Source: Actinomycetes bacterium (lineage in GTDB: Bacteria; Actinomycetota; UBA4738; HRBIN12). From it: 61,294 nucleotides of DNA. The notes under the pieces were generated by a model, which was given only the letters and a program-made list of their open reading frames with translations, was not told the DNA's origin and made no database searches. A program made the position numbers and the translations under genes. How positions within the stretch are numbered: the stretch's first letter is position 1; each line of letters opens with the position of its first letter. The DNA is taken from contig JAJNBA010000004.1 in the NCBI GenBank assembly GCA_021155985.1, forward strand, positions 1 to 61,294, written 5' to 3'. Shown one piece after another: positions 53,924-61,294 of this stretch.

Positions 53924-54447
53924 CCGGCCTGGAGCGGGCTCAACGAGCGCTCGCGCAACGCACGAGCCGCCGAGGGTTCCTCGGGCGCGTGGGCCGGGGC
54001 GTGGTCGCGCTGGCGGGAGGATCGCTGGTGGCGACGGCCCTCGCGCCGGATCGGGCCGAGGCCCTGCACATCTGCGGGCACACCTTCACGACGGGCTCGT
54101 GTCCTCATCCGTACGCTCCCTCGTCGCGGACCGACCGGTATGGGTTCCCGGTGCACCCGACCTACGGGTACCCGGTGGACGACCGAGGGAAGCTCTACCG
54201 TGATCCAGCGACGCAGGAGCGCTCGAAGACCTGTGAGCAGCGCGTCCCGGACGTGTACTCCTTCGTGAACAACCCGCGGTACGGGGGAGGCTGGACCCGG
54301 TGTTGCTTCGGGCGGCTCAGGCACATCCAGGACTGTTGCTCCCGCTCCTCGATCCGGATCAACGGCGACTACGCGGTGCGTGGCTACTGCCCCTCCGGAC
54401 TCAAGGTGTTCTGCATCACGTACCGAGAGCTCGCGAAGACGTGCTGA
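53911..54447 (+). CDS. Tat-exported ten-cysteine protein of unknown function
   Basis: This 178-residue protein has a twin-arginine signal (TSRRGFL, Arg20-Arg21) running to about residue 52. The mature part holds ten cysteines (55, 64, 108, 131, 132, 142, 143, 160, 168, 178), including two CC pairs, enough for five disulfides. It occupies the place held by the MauA methylamine dehydrogenase light chain in mau operons. Yet the mature chain has only one tryptophan (Trp128), so the two-tryptophan TTQ cofactor cannot form. It is probably a folded Cys-rich exported protein matured by the neighbouring MauD/MauE-like proteins. Its role is unknown. Confidence 0.8.
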   Translation: MGELTGLERAQRALAQRTSRRGFLGRVGRGVVALAGGSLVATALAPDRAEALHICGHTFTTGSCPHPYAPSSRTDRYGFPVHPTYGYPVDDRGKLYRDPATQERSKTCEQRVPDVYSFVNNPRYGGGWTRCCFGRLRHIQDCCSRSSIRINGDYAVRGYCPSGLKVFCITYRELAKTC

Positions 54448-54518
54448 GCGACGCCGGGCTCGTATCGCTCGCCGCCGCCGCGGCGGTCGCCGGCTGGTCC
54501 GCGTTGTGGGGTCCCTGA
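54441..54518 (+). CDS. Possible 25-residue membrane microprotein
   Basis: A frame from GTG 54441, overlapping the end of the ten-cysteine gene, encodes Met-Leu-Ser-Asp-Ala-Gly followed by a single hydrophobic stretch (LVSLAAAAAVAGWSALW). It lies in a cluster with no other use for the 80-bp gap and stops 10 bp before the next gene. It could be chance. No homologue is known to me. Confidence 0.25.
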   Translation: MLSDAGLVSLAAAAAVAGWSALWGP

Positions 54519-54527
54519 GGTCTCTCG

Positions 54528-55637
54528 ATGGTGGAGACCATCAGCCCCGTCGTGTACGGGACGCGGACCCGCTGGGCGGGGGCCCTGGCGCTCCACGCCG
54601 TGGGCGCGACGGCGACCGCGGCAGGCTTCGGTGCCCTGGTCGCCGCGGCCGCCGCGATGCTCGGTGCCCCCTGGGGGAGGGCCGGCGGCGCGATCGTGGC
54701 AGGGGTCGCCCTCCTGTATCTCGTCCGAGAGCTGAGCGGGATCCGCCTGCCGGTGCCGCAGCTGCGCCGACAGGTGCCGGACTGGTGGCGGACGTACTTC
54801 GGCCGACCGCTGGCGGCGCTGCTGTACGGCGCCGGTCTCGGCGTCGGCTTCTTCACCTTCCTCGGCCACGGGACGCTCGTCGTGGTCACGGCGGGCGCGG
54901 CCTCGACCGGCCGACCGCTGTGGGGTGCGCTCGCGGTGGCGCCGTTCGGGCTCGCGCGGGGCCTGGCGCCGCTCGTCGCTGCCGGATCGCGGGAGCCGGA
55001 GGACGGCCGCCGACTCGTCGACCGTCTGAGCTCGACGTCGGACCGACTCCGGAGGGGGCTGAACGGCCTCGCCCTCGCGGGGATCCTGGTAACCGCCGCC
55101 GCCGCGGCGTGGCGTTCGCGCGACGGCTGGGCCGCGGCGGGCGCCGCGGTCCTCGCGGTGACGTTCGCATGGTCCTCGATCGACAAGGTCGTCGGATGGA
55201 GCCGATGGCGACGGGCCCTCAGCGGCCATGCATTCCCACCGAGCGTGACGCGCGTCGCCGCCTGGGTGGCGCCGGGGACCGAAGCCCTCGTCCCGGCCCT
55301 CGCGCTCCTCGGGCGGCCGCGAGCCGCGGCCGTCGTCGCGCTCGCCGCGATCGTGGTCTTCTCCGCCGCCCTCGTGCGCCTCGCCCTTCGCGACGGCCCC
55401 CGCGTCTCCTGCGGCTGCCTCGGCCGAGGGTCGATCGACGTGCGGGTGGCGCTCGGGCGGAACGCGGCGCTCGCCGCCGCCGCCGCCGCCTCGTGGACCT
55501 CGGCGTCCCCGGACCCGCACCTCCAGCTCCCGCGCGCCGACGAGTCGCTGCCGGCCCTGCTCCTGGCGGGTGCAGTCGCTGCCGCCGTGATCACCGGATG
55601 GCGTGCCGCGATCTGGCTGCGAAAGGGGAGCGTGTGA
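54528..55637 (+). CDS. MauE-type membrane protein fused to an N-terminal membrane domain
   Basis: This 369-residue protein has two halves. Residues 200-330 have the MauE/DoxX-like form with a membrane redox pair CGCLG (Cys295, Cys297) and the stretch DKVVGWSRWRRALSGHAFP. Residues 15-170 form another four-to-five-helix membrane domain (QVPDWWRTYFGRPLAALLYGAG, FFTFLGHGTLVVV) that is not in plain MauE. I infer it supplies electrons or oxidising power for MauD-driven disulfide chemistry. ATG 54528 is the start, and the stop overlaps the next gene (GTGA). Confidence 0.8.
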   Translation: MVETISPVVYGTRTRWAGALALHAVGATATAAGFGALVAAAAAMLGAPWGRAGGAIVAGVALLYLVRELSGIRLPVPQLRRQVPDWWRTYFGRPLAALLYGAGLGVGFFTFLGHGTLVVVTAGAASTGRPLWGALAVAPFGLARGLAPLVAAGSREPEDGRRLVDRLSSTSDRLRRGLNGLALAGILVTAAAAAWRSRDGWAAAGAAVLAVTFAWSSIDKVVGWSRWRRALSGHAFPPSVTRVAAWVAPGTEALVPALALLGRPRAAAVVALAAIVVFSAALVRLALRDGPRVSCGCLGRGSIDVRVALGRNAALAAAAAASWTSASPDPHLQLPRADESLPALLLAGAVAAAVITGWRAAIWLRKGSV

Positions 55638-56227
55638 AGGCGCGGCGGCTGCTGTCGACGCTCGCGCCGTTCGGTGCTGCCCTCGTCACCGTGGCGCTGG
55701 TCACCGCGATCGCCGGCGCACACGACACCGACCTGACCGATCCGAACGACACCCGAGGCAGCCTCGACGTGCGACAGGTGCGTCTCTCGCATAAGTCGGG
55801 ACCGCCTGCGTGGACGATCGTGACCTTCGGCGAATGGCGAACGGGAAAGATCTGGGACCGCGGCTACCTGATGGTCTTGCTCGACACCCAGGGGAAAGAG
55901 GACGCCGAGTACTACCTGCTCGTGCGGTCCGCGGGGACCGGCCTCCTGGGGTCGCTCTGGCGGATCCGCAACGTAGGGCCCGACTCCTACCTCGGCTCCG
56001 TGCCCGTCCAGCGGTTCTCGCGGCTGAGCGCGACCGTCCGGGTCGGTCTGTCTCGGCTCACGTTCGGTGCGCACCGGCTCTTCTATCGATGGTGGGTGGA
56101 GACGCTCTTCACGGGCGAGCGCTGCAAGCGGACGTGCCACGACCGTGCTCCCAACCGCGATCCCGTCCTCCAGTGGAGGCCCGGGATGTCGCCGTCGCCA
56201 CCTCCGAGCGAGTCCCCGTCCCCGTGA
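55634..56227 (+). CDS. Secreted protein of the mau-like cluster, function unknown
   Basis: This 197-residue protein has a signal peptide (residues 1-30, ending IAGAHD), a beta-rich middle (TIVTFGEWRTGKIWDRGYLMVLLDTQG), and a C-terminal Cys-Lys-Arg-Thr-Cys-His-Asp-Arg-Ala-Pro motif followed by a Pro/Ser tail. Similar proteins with a C-terminal CxxxC(x)DRAP element occur beside RTX proteins in actinomycetes, as I recall. GTG 55634 overlaps the MauE-type gene stop. It is an exported candidate substrate of the disulfide system. Confidence 0.7.
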   Translation: MKARRLLSTLAPFGAALVTVALVTAIAGAHDTDLTDPNDTRGSLDVRQVRLSHKSGPPAWTIVTFGEWRTGKIWDRGYLMVLLDTQGKEDAEYYLLVRSAGTGLLGSLWRIRNVGPDSYLGSVPVQRFSRLSATVRVGLSRLTFGAHRLFYRWWVETLFTGERCKRTCHDRAPNRDPVLQWRPGMSPSPPPSESPSP

Positions 56228-56324
56228 TGGCTCTCGACGGGTGAGCCCGTTTCCCTCGACCAGCGAGCGGGTAGTCGCTGCTCATGCGGTAGCTGCTCCG
56301 GCGATCGAAAGAAAGGAGCCCAGG

Positions 56325-56909
56325 ATGCGGACAGGTCGGATCCTCGCTATCGTCATCACGGCCGGTTTCCTCATCTCGATCCTCGTCGCCGGCACGTCTT
56401 CCGGAGTGCCGGCTGGCTGCACGATCATCGGAACCCCCGACAGCGACCACCTGTCTGGTACTGACGGCCGCGACGTGATCTGCGGCCTCGGGGGGAGGGA
56501 CCAGATCCACGGCAAGGGAGGGAACGACGTCCTCATCGGCGGCGATGGCGGTGACACCGTCCGGGGCGGCGCAGGCAAGGACAGGCTGCGAGGAGGAGGC
56601 GGTGTGGACTTCCTCATCGGTGGCGGAGGCCGCGACGTGGCGCGCGGCGGGAGGGGTCAGGACTTCGTTCTCGGGGGACCGAAGGCCGACAGGCTCTTCG
56701 GCGGTCCCGGCAACGATCCCCAGGTCTGGGGCCAGTCCGGCACCGGGGACTTCGTCAGCGGTGGCAACGGGAACGACTTCTGCTTGATCACCCAGGACGG
56801 CGACGGTGACGACGTGGTGGTGGGCGGCCCGGGTCGTGATACCGCCGAAGCCGATCCGGGAGACGCTCGGCGGAGCGTTGAGACGTTCGAGATCTGCCTC
56901 GGCGGATAG
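56325..56909 (+). CDS. Secreted RTX calcium-binding protein
   Basis: This 194-residue exported protein has a signal peptide at residues 1-30 (LISILVAGTSSGVPA) and about ten RTX nonapeptides (GGLGGRDQIHGKGGND, GGDGGDTVRGG, GGGGRDVARGG). Two cysteines flank the domain. An AAAGGAG site precedes ATG 56325. It folds on calcium outside the cell. It follows the mau-like cluster by 97 bp, so it may or may not be part of it. Confidence 0.88.
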   Translation: MRTGRILAIVITAGFLISILVAGTSSGVPAGCTIIGTPDSDHLSGTDGRDVICGLGGRDQIHGKGGNDVLIGGDGGDTVRGGAGKDRLRGGGGVDFLIGGGGRDVARGGRGQDFVLGGPKADRLFGGPGNDPQVWGQSGTGDFVSGGNGNDFCLITQDGDGDDVVVGGPGRDTAEADPGDARRSVETFEICLGG

Positions 56910-57224
56910 CTCCGGTCCACCACGGGGTCGGTGAGCCCCGCCGCCATCGGTGGAGTATCTACCCCGTGATCCCTTCTCACGGAGGGTGCTCCGTCCCTAC
57001 GTCGGGTCTACCTGCGGCGATCCTCGGGGGCACGGCATCGGGTTCTCCCCTGAGGACGAGGACACGAGCACGACTACGTACGTCGATCTACGGATAGGTC
57101 TGAGCACCTCCGCGTCAGGCTGACCACATCTCAGCGCCGGCGATCAGGAAGCTGCATGGCTCGGTCCTCTACACTCGTCCCCGCGACCTGTGAAGAAGCC
57201 TTCGATGGCTCTCCGGGTCGGCGC
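56910..57224. other. Intergenic region before tRNA-Ala, no gene seen
   Basis: This 315-bp stretch has no convincing coding frame. A short hairpin ACGGAG-GGTG-CTCCGT (56979-56994) could be a weak terminator of the RTX gene. TACACT at 57170-57175 may be the -10 of the tRNA. The rest shows no feature I can name. Confidence 0.4.
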
Positions 57225-57297
57225 GGGGACGTAGCTCAGCTGGTAGAGCACCTGCTTTGCAAGCAGGGGGTCGGCGGTTCGAGTCCGCTCGTCTCCA
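57225..57297 (+). tRNA. tRNA-Ala (TGC anticodon)
   Basis: Acceptor GGGGACG pairs with CGTCTCC, with a G-T at the third position. D-arm AGCTCAGCTGGTAGAGC, anticodon stem CCTGC/GCAGG with loop TTTGCAA (TGC), and T-arm CGGCG/CGCTC-type with TTCGAGT are all present. CCA is not encoded (ACCG follows). In many actinomycetes it directly follows tRNA-Ile, but here it is 6.8 kb away. Confidence 0.97.
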
Positions 57298-57442
57298 CCG
57301 AACTCAGAGCCTCCTCCCGACGAACAAGCGCGGCTTGGCCCGATGCCGGGTACGGCCGACCGTGAGAGCCTCGACCTGTCGGCAAGGTTGGGCCGCGCCA
57401 TCCCTACAATCCTGACGTCCACCGACCCGGGGGAGAGCGCCT

Positions 57443-60198
57443 TTGGCAGGTGACGTCATCGGGCGCGAGTCCGAGCTCGCGGTCCTCGATCGCTTCCTGG
57501 ACTCGATCCCGTCCGGGCCGAGTGCAGTGCTCCTCTCCGGTGACCCCGGCATCGGGAAGACCACCGTATGGCAGGAAGGGCTGGCGGGTGCACTGCAACG
57601 GCGCTACCGCACGCTCTCATGCCGCCCGGTCGAGGCGGAGACGCGCCTGTCGTACGCCGCCCTCGGTGACCTCCTCGAGCCCGTCCTCGAGGAAGCACTT
57701 CCTGCGGTGCCCGAGCCGCAGCGCCGGGCCCTCGAGGTGGCCCTCCTGCGGTCCCCGAGTTCGGGCGCCCGGGCCGACCAGCGGGCCGTGTCCCTGGCCG
57801 TCCTCGGATGTCTCCGGTCGGTGGCCTCCACCTCCCCCGTCGTCCTGGCGATCGATGACGTCCAGTGGATGGACCTCCCCTCGGTCCGGGTGCTCCAGTT
57901 CGTCGTGCGGCGCCTGAAGGACGAGCAGGTTGGTTCGATGACGGCCGCTCGAGGCGCCCGTGCCGATGACGACCCCCTGGGCGTCGTGTCGACCTTCGCC
58001 GAGGATCGCGTGCACGCCGTCCACGTCGGACCGCTGTCGCAGGACGCCCTCGAACAGGTGCTCCGGGCCAAGGTGGGGGAAGGGTTCTCCCGAACGACGC
58101 TCCTGAGCCTCCACGAGATGTCGGGAGGCAACCCCTTCTTCGCTCGGGAGATCGGATTGGCGCTCCTTCGCCGTGGAGGTGACGTGACGGCCGGCGAACG
58201 GCTCCCGATCCCTGACCGCCTTCAAGAGCTCATCGAGGATCGCCTCGGGGGGCTCCCTGCGCGGACCGTCGAAGCCCTGGAGGTCGTCTCGGCCCTGTCG
58301 GCTCCGACGTTCGATGCGATCGCTGCCGCGACCGATCCTTCCGAGGTCGACCGTCGCCTGGGTCCGGCGATCGAGAACAGCGTCGTCGAGTTCGTCGGCG
58401 ACCGCCTTCGGTTCACCCACCCCCTCCTCGCGTCCGCCGTCTATCAGAAGATCCCGCTGACTCGGCGTCGCGAGCTGCACGCGCGGCTCGCGACGATCGT
58501 CCGAGATCCGGAGGAACGAGCCCGCCACCTGGCGCTTTCCGTCGAGGGCCCGGACATCGCCGTCGCCGCCGCCCTCGAGGAGGCCGCCCCGCTGGCCTCC
58601 TCTCGGGGAGCGCCACAATCCGCGGCTGAGCTCTGGGAGATGGCCTGCCGCGCCACGCCGCGGGACCGGGGCGAGGACCTGGTGCGCCGGACCCATCAGG
58701 CGGGCATAGCGCACTACGAGAGCGGGGACACCTCGCTCGCGCGGAGTGTCCTCGAGCAAGCGGTGGATCTCTCGATGGCCGGGCCGGCTCGGGGCCGCGT
58801 GCTGCTGGACCTGGGGATGGGCCTCGCCGAGACCGAAGGGTGGCGGGGGGCCTGGGCCGTGTTCGAGGCCGCTCGGGGCGAGGCGGGGGACGATCTCGCG
58901 CTGAGGGCACGGGTCGAGCAGAACCTCGGGTACGCCTGGCTGTTCAGGGGGGACCTCGCGGCATCGGAACGGCACGCTCGCGCAGCGCTGCAGCTCGCCG
59001 AGGAGCTGCAGGAACCACAGGTGATGGCCGAAGCGTTCCAGGCGTATCCATTCGTCGAGTTCCTCCTCGGACGCGGGGTCGATCAGGCGAGTTCAAATCC
59101 CACGTCATCCGTGCAAGCTTCACTCTGGCGCAGCTCCTAAAGTTCACCGATCGCCTGGACGAAGCCCGCCGGACGTTCACCGAGCTCCTGGGTGATGCCG
59201 CGGCGCACGGCGTTGAGACCCCGATCCCGCAGATCCGGTACCACCTCGCCGAGCTCGAATGCCGGGCGGGCAACTGGGATGCAGCCATGGAGCACGCCCG
59301 GGAGAGCAGGGCGGCCGCCGAGCGACTCCGCATGGGGGCGTGGATGTTGTCGGAGGGCCACTTCGCGGTGGGCCTCGTGGAAGCCCATCTGGGGCGGGCC
59401 GATCCGGCGAGGCTGGCAGCCCTCGAGGGGCTCCGGTTCACCGAGGCGGCCGGCGAGATCCTCCTCCAGATCCTGAATCTGGCGGTCCTGGGGTTCCTCG
59501 AGCTCTCCCTGGGCCGACCCGCCGAGGCCGATGCGTTCCTGTCCAGGGCGGTGGAGCTCGAGCAAGCGATGGGCGTTCGGGAACCCGCGTACTTCCGGAT
59601 CGTCCCGGATGAGATCGAGGCGCTCGTGGGCCTGGGACGGCTCGACGAAGCCGAGGCGCTCCTCGCGCCCTTCGAGGACGCGGGCCGACGCCTCGATCGG
59701 GCGTGGGCCATGGCGACGGGAGCCAGATGCCGGGCGCTCGTGTTCGCGGCCCGGGGTGATCTCCAAGCTGCATCCGATGCAGCCGATGAGGCTTTCCTTC
59801 ACCACGGGCGCCTGCCGCTTCCGTTCGAGCTGGGTCGGACGCTGTTGGTGACCGGAACGGTGCAGCGCCGGGCGAAGAGGAAGCGTGAGGCTCGGGACAT
59901 GCTCACGCAGGCCCTGGAGATCTTCGAGGGGCTCGGCGCCGCGGCGTGGTCGGAACGCACGCGTGCCGAGCTCGCCCGGATCGGGGGGCGGGCCGCCTCC
60001 TCGGTGGACCTGACCCCGACCGAGGCCAGGGTGGCGGAGCTGGTCGCCGCCGGGAGCACCAACCGAGAGGCGGCCGACGCCCTGTTCGTCAGCGTCCATA
60101 CCGTGGAAGCCAATCTCAAGCGGATCTACCGCAAGCTGGGCATCCGCTCTCGCACGGAGCTGGCCTCGAAGTTCCCATCCGGCTCCCCGGGATCCTGA
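57443..60198 (+). pseudogene. LuxR-family ATPase regulator (LAL type), broken by frameshift/deletion
   Basis: The first frame (57443-59140) begins at TTG 57443 after GGGGGAGAG. It has an AAA-type ATPase with Walker A GDPGIGKTT (residues 33-41) and Walker B VVLAIDDVQW, ending in a helical region at FLLGRGVDQ. The next frame continues with FTLAQLLKFTDRLDEARRTF, TPR-like helices and a LuxR helix-turn-helix (LTPTEARVAELVAAG, ADALFVSVHTVEANLKRIYRKLGI) to 60198. The switch near 59085-59110 lacks about 15 expected residues, so a deletion is likelier than a single-base error. As it stands the regulator is probably inactive. Confidence 0.8.
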
Positions 60199-60207
60199 GC
60201 CGAGACA

Positions 60208-60231
60208 TACCGATCACCGCCTCGATCGGTA
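60208..60231. promoter_or_regulatory. Inverted repeat upstream of the tandem-repeat protein
   Basis: TACCGAT (60208-60214) and ATCGGTA (60225-60231) form a perfect 7-bp dyad around a 10-bp spacer, between the LuxR-type gene and the next gene. It may be an operator or a terminator. Confidence 0.35.
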
Positions 60232-60317
60232 CGGATTTCGGGGATTCCCCGGGTCGATGCTCCTTCTAGCCTCGGGCTCAGGGATCGGCGATCGGTCCCC
60301 AGGTGAAAGGAGGAACC

Positions 60318-60725
60318 ATGAGCACGAAGGCAGGAACCCTCGGGGTCTCGGGTCTGCCGGCGCGGTTCACGCTGTGGACCACGGCCGTGTCCGTCCTGGC
60401 GGCCGCGGCGCTGATCATGAGCGCGTTGGCGCTCACCTTGGCGGGGCGAGCCGATCGCTCCGTGACGAGCGTGGCAGGCAGCGGCACCCAGGAGGCGGCG
60501 ACCATCGGAGTGCCTCTGTGGGACGCGGGCAAGCTCGAAGCCATGCAGGGCCGTGTGCTCGCAGAGACCGTCCGGGCCGAAGGGTCCGCGGCACGCTGGG
60601 ACGCCGACAAGCTCGAGGCCATGCGGGGCCGTGTGCTCGCCGAGACCGTCCGGGCCGAAGGGTCCGCGGCGCTCTGGGACGCGGGCAAGCTCGAAGCCAT
60701 GCAGGGCCGTGTGCTCGCCGGGTAG
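60318..60725 (+). CDS. Membrane protein with tandem 26-residue repeats
   Basis: This 135-residue protein has a helix at about residues 17-40 (TAVSVLAAAALIMSALALTL) and, after a short linker, three copies of a 26-residue unit (WDAGKLEAMQGRVLAETV then RAEGSAA), the last cut short at LAG. The units are amphipathic and probably helical. AAAGGAGG stands before the ATG. Function is unknown. Its neighbour upstream is the broken LuxR-type regulator. Confidence 0.75.
   Translation: MSTKAGTLGVSGLPARFTLWTTAVSVLAAAALIMSALALTLAGRADRSVTSVAGSGTQEAATIGVPLWDAGKLEAMQGRVLAETVRAEGSAARWDADKLEAMRGRVLAETVRAEGSAALWDAGKLEAMQGRVLAG
60519..60722 (+). repeat. Tandem 78-bp repeat inside the gene (three units, last partial)
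   Basis: Units begin at 60519, 60597 and 60675 and are nearly identical at the DNA level, differing by a few bases (for example GGC/GAC and CAG/CGG codons). The repeat length is a multiple of three, so unit number can change without breaking the frame. Confidence 0.85.
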
Positions 60726-60907
60726 CCCATGGTCGTGCCGACCGGTTGGGTTGAGGCTCGGAGCGGGCGCCAGCGCTGGGAGGAGTGGAGGAGTCGTGAG
60801 GATGCGGCGATCGCGTCAACCGGACCAAGCGCGCATGGGGGGCAGACTCATCGGCCAAGACCGGTAGGTCCCGTTCGCTTGGCCAGGCCGCTACACGTCG
60901 CGCGGGC

Positions 60908-61294
60908 TCAGGCGACGAGGCCCATCTTCGCGGTCTCCTTGATGAGCGCCACGAGCGCCTTCTCGTCGAGGTCCGCGAGCTTCTTGAACATCACGCAGGA
61001 CTTGCCGATGCTGGCCTTCGGGAGCCGCTCGACGTATCGCTCGGCCACGTAGCCGTTCGAGTCGGCGGCGAAGCAGTACAGCGAGATGTACGAGGCGTTG
61101 CTGGCGATCGAGAGCTTGCAGGCGTCGCCCTCGCGGCCGCTCGCATAGCGATAGTGGAACGGCCCGTAGCCGAGCATGCCGCCCATGATCACCGGCTCGA
61201 GCTTCGGCGCGTGCTTGCGGATCAGCGCATCGAGTGCCGCGATGTCGGACCGGCGCTCGTCATCCACCGCGGCGATGTACCCGGCCGGGGTCTT
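60908..61294 (-). CDS. DUF1801 (YdhG-type) protein, N-terminus off the window
   Basis: This is at least 129 residues of a small cytoplasmic protein, with the frame still open at the right edge (PAGYIAAVDDERRSDIAALD). DUF1801 marks are ALDALIRKHAPKLEPVIMGGMLGYG followed by ISLYCFAADSNGY and the C-terminal KSCVMFKKLADLD. A GTG at 61267 could be mistaken for a start, but the upstream residues match the family. Function is unknown; iron-chaperone-like roles have been suggested for relatives. Confidence 0.85.
   Translation of the reverse strand, partial: KTPAGYIAAVDDERRSDIAALDALIRKHAPKLEPVIMGGMLGYGPFHYRYASGREGDACKLSIASNASYISLYCFAADSNGYVAERYVERLPKASIGKSCVMFKKLADLDEKALVALIKETAKMGLVA

Noticed and set aside
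53911..54447. Methylamine dehydrogenase light chain (TTQ enzyme)
   Set aside because: Position beside MauD/MauE-like genes suggests it, but the mature protein has only one tryptophan and lacks the MauA cysteine pattern, and no heavy-chain gene is present.
59088..59112. tRNA 3'-end fragment (attachment site) in the LuxR-type gene
   Set aside because: GAGTTCAAATCCCAC resembles a T-arm, but there is no acceptor, anticodon arm or integrase nearby; a chance resemblance in a deletion scar.

Overview
The window is GC-rich and carries the chromosome-origin gene order typical of Actinomycetota: CCA-adding enzyme, Nudix, DUF6049, murJ, ECF sigma/anti-sigma, trxB, trxA, cwlM, then (opposite strand) parB, parA, rsmG, jag, yidC, yidD, rnpA, rpmH, then dnaA, dnaN, recF, DUF721, gyrB, gyrA, DUF3566 and tRNA-Ile. 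A perfect parS site overlaps the rsmG start codon. CwlM, DUF6049, DUF3566, nickel superoxide dismutase and myo-inositol-phosphate synthase all fit an actinomycete-type host. The class cannot be fixed from the sequence alone, but it is probably an uncultured, deep-branching lineage. Many genes are coupled by ATGA/GTGA overlaps, and GTG or TTG starts are common.

Region 1 (1-20.9 kb) is accessory and metabolic. It holds a vitamin B12 uptake operon (btuFCD-like) behind a cobalamin riboswitch, a flavin-nucleotide-binding protein, MFS exporters, a PadR regulator with AT-rich palindromes ahead of it, inositol-1-phosphate synthase, a TusA/DsrE sulfur-relay pair, a matrixin protease, a beta-helix/RTX surface protein, Ni-SOD head-to-head with its maturation protease, a YchF-type GTPase, a broken ECF sigma gene, a membrane adenylate cyclase, and a molybdate operon (MerR-TOBE sensor plus modABC).

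Region 2 (20.9-50.4 kb) is the conserved core: signal peptidase I, tRNA maturation, PilT, lipid II flippase, thioredoxin system, chromosome segregation, membrane insertion, replication initiation and gyrase. Several core proteins carry unexpected changes. The CCA enzyme has Asn for the first Asp of its DxD motif, GyrA has Leu-Glu at the quinolone positions, CwlM lacks the zinc histidines expected of an amidase, and ParA has a long disordered tail.

Region 3 (50.4-61.3 kb) separates tRNA-Ile from tRNA-Ala by about 6.8 kb. It carries a GNAT/N-acylamino-acid racemase pair and a compact locus of a MauD-like thioredoxin, a Tat-exported ten-cysteine protein, a MauE-type membrane protein fused to an extra membrane domain, a secreted protein and an RTX protein. 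This looks like an uncharacterised extracytoplasmic disulfide-maturation system and is the best candidate here for undescribed biology. After tRNA-Ala come a frameshifted LuxR-type ATPase regulator, a membrane protein with a 78-bp tandem repeat, and the start of a DUF1801-type gene running off the right edge.
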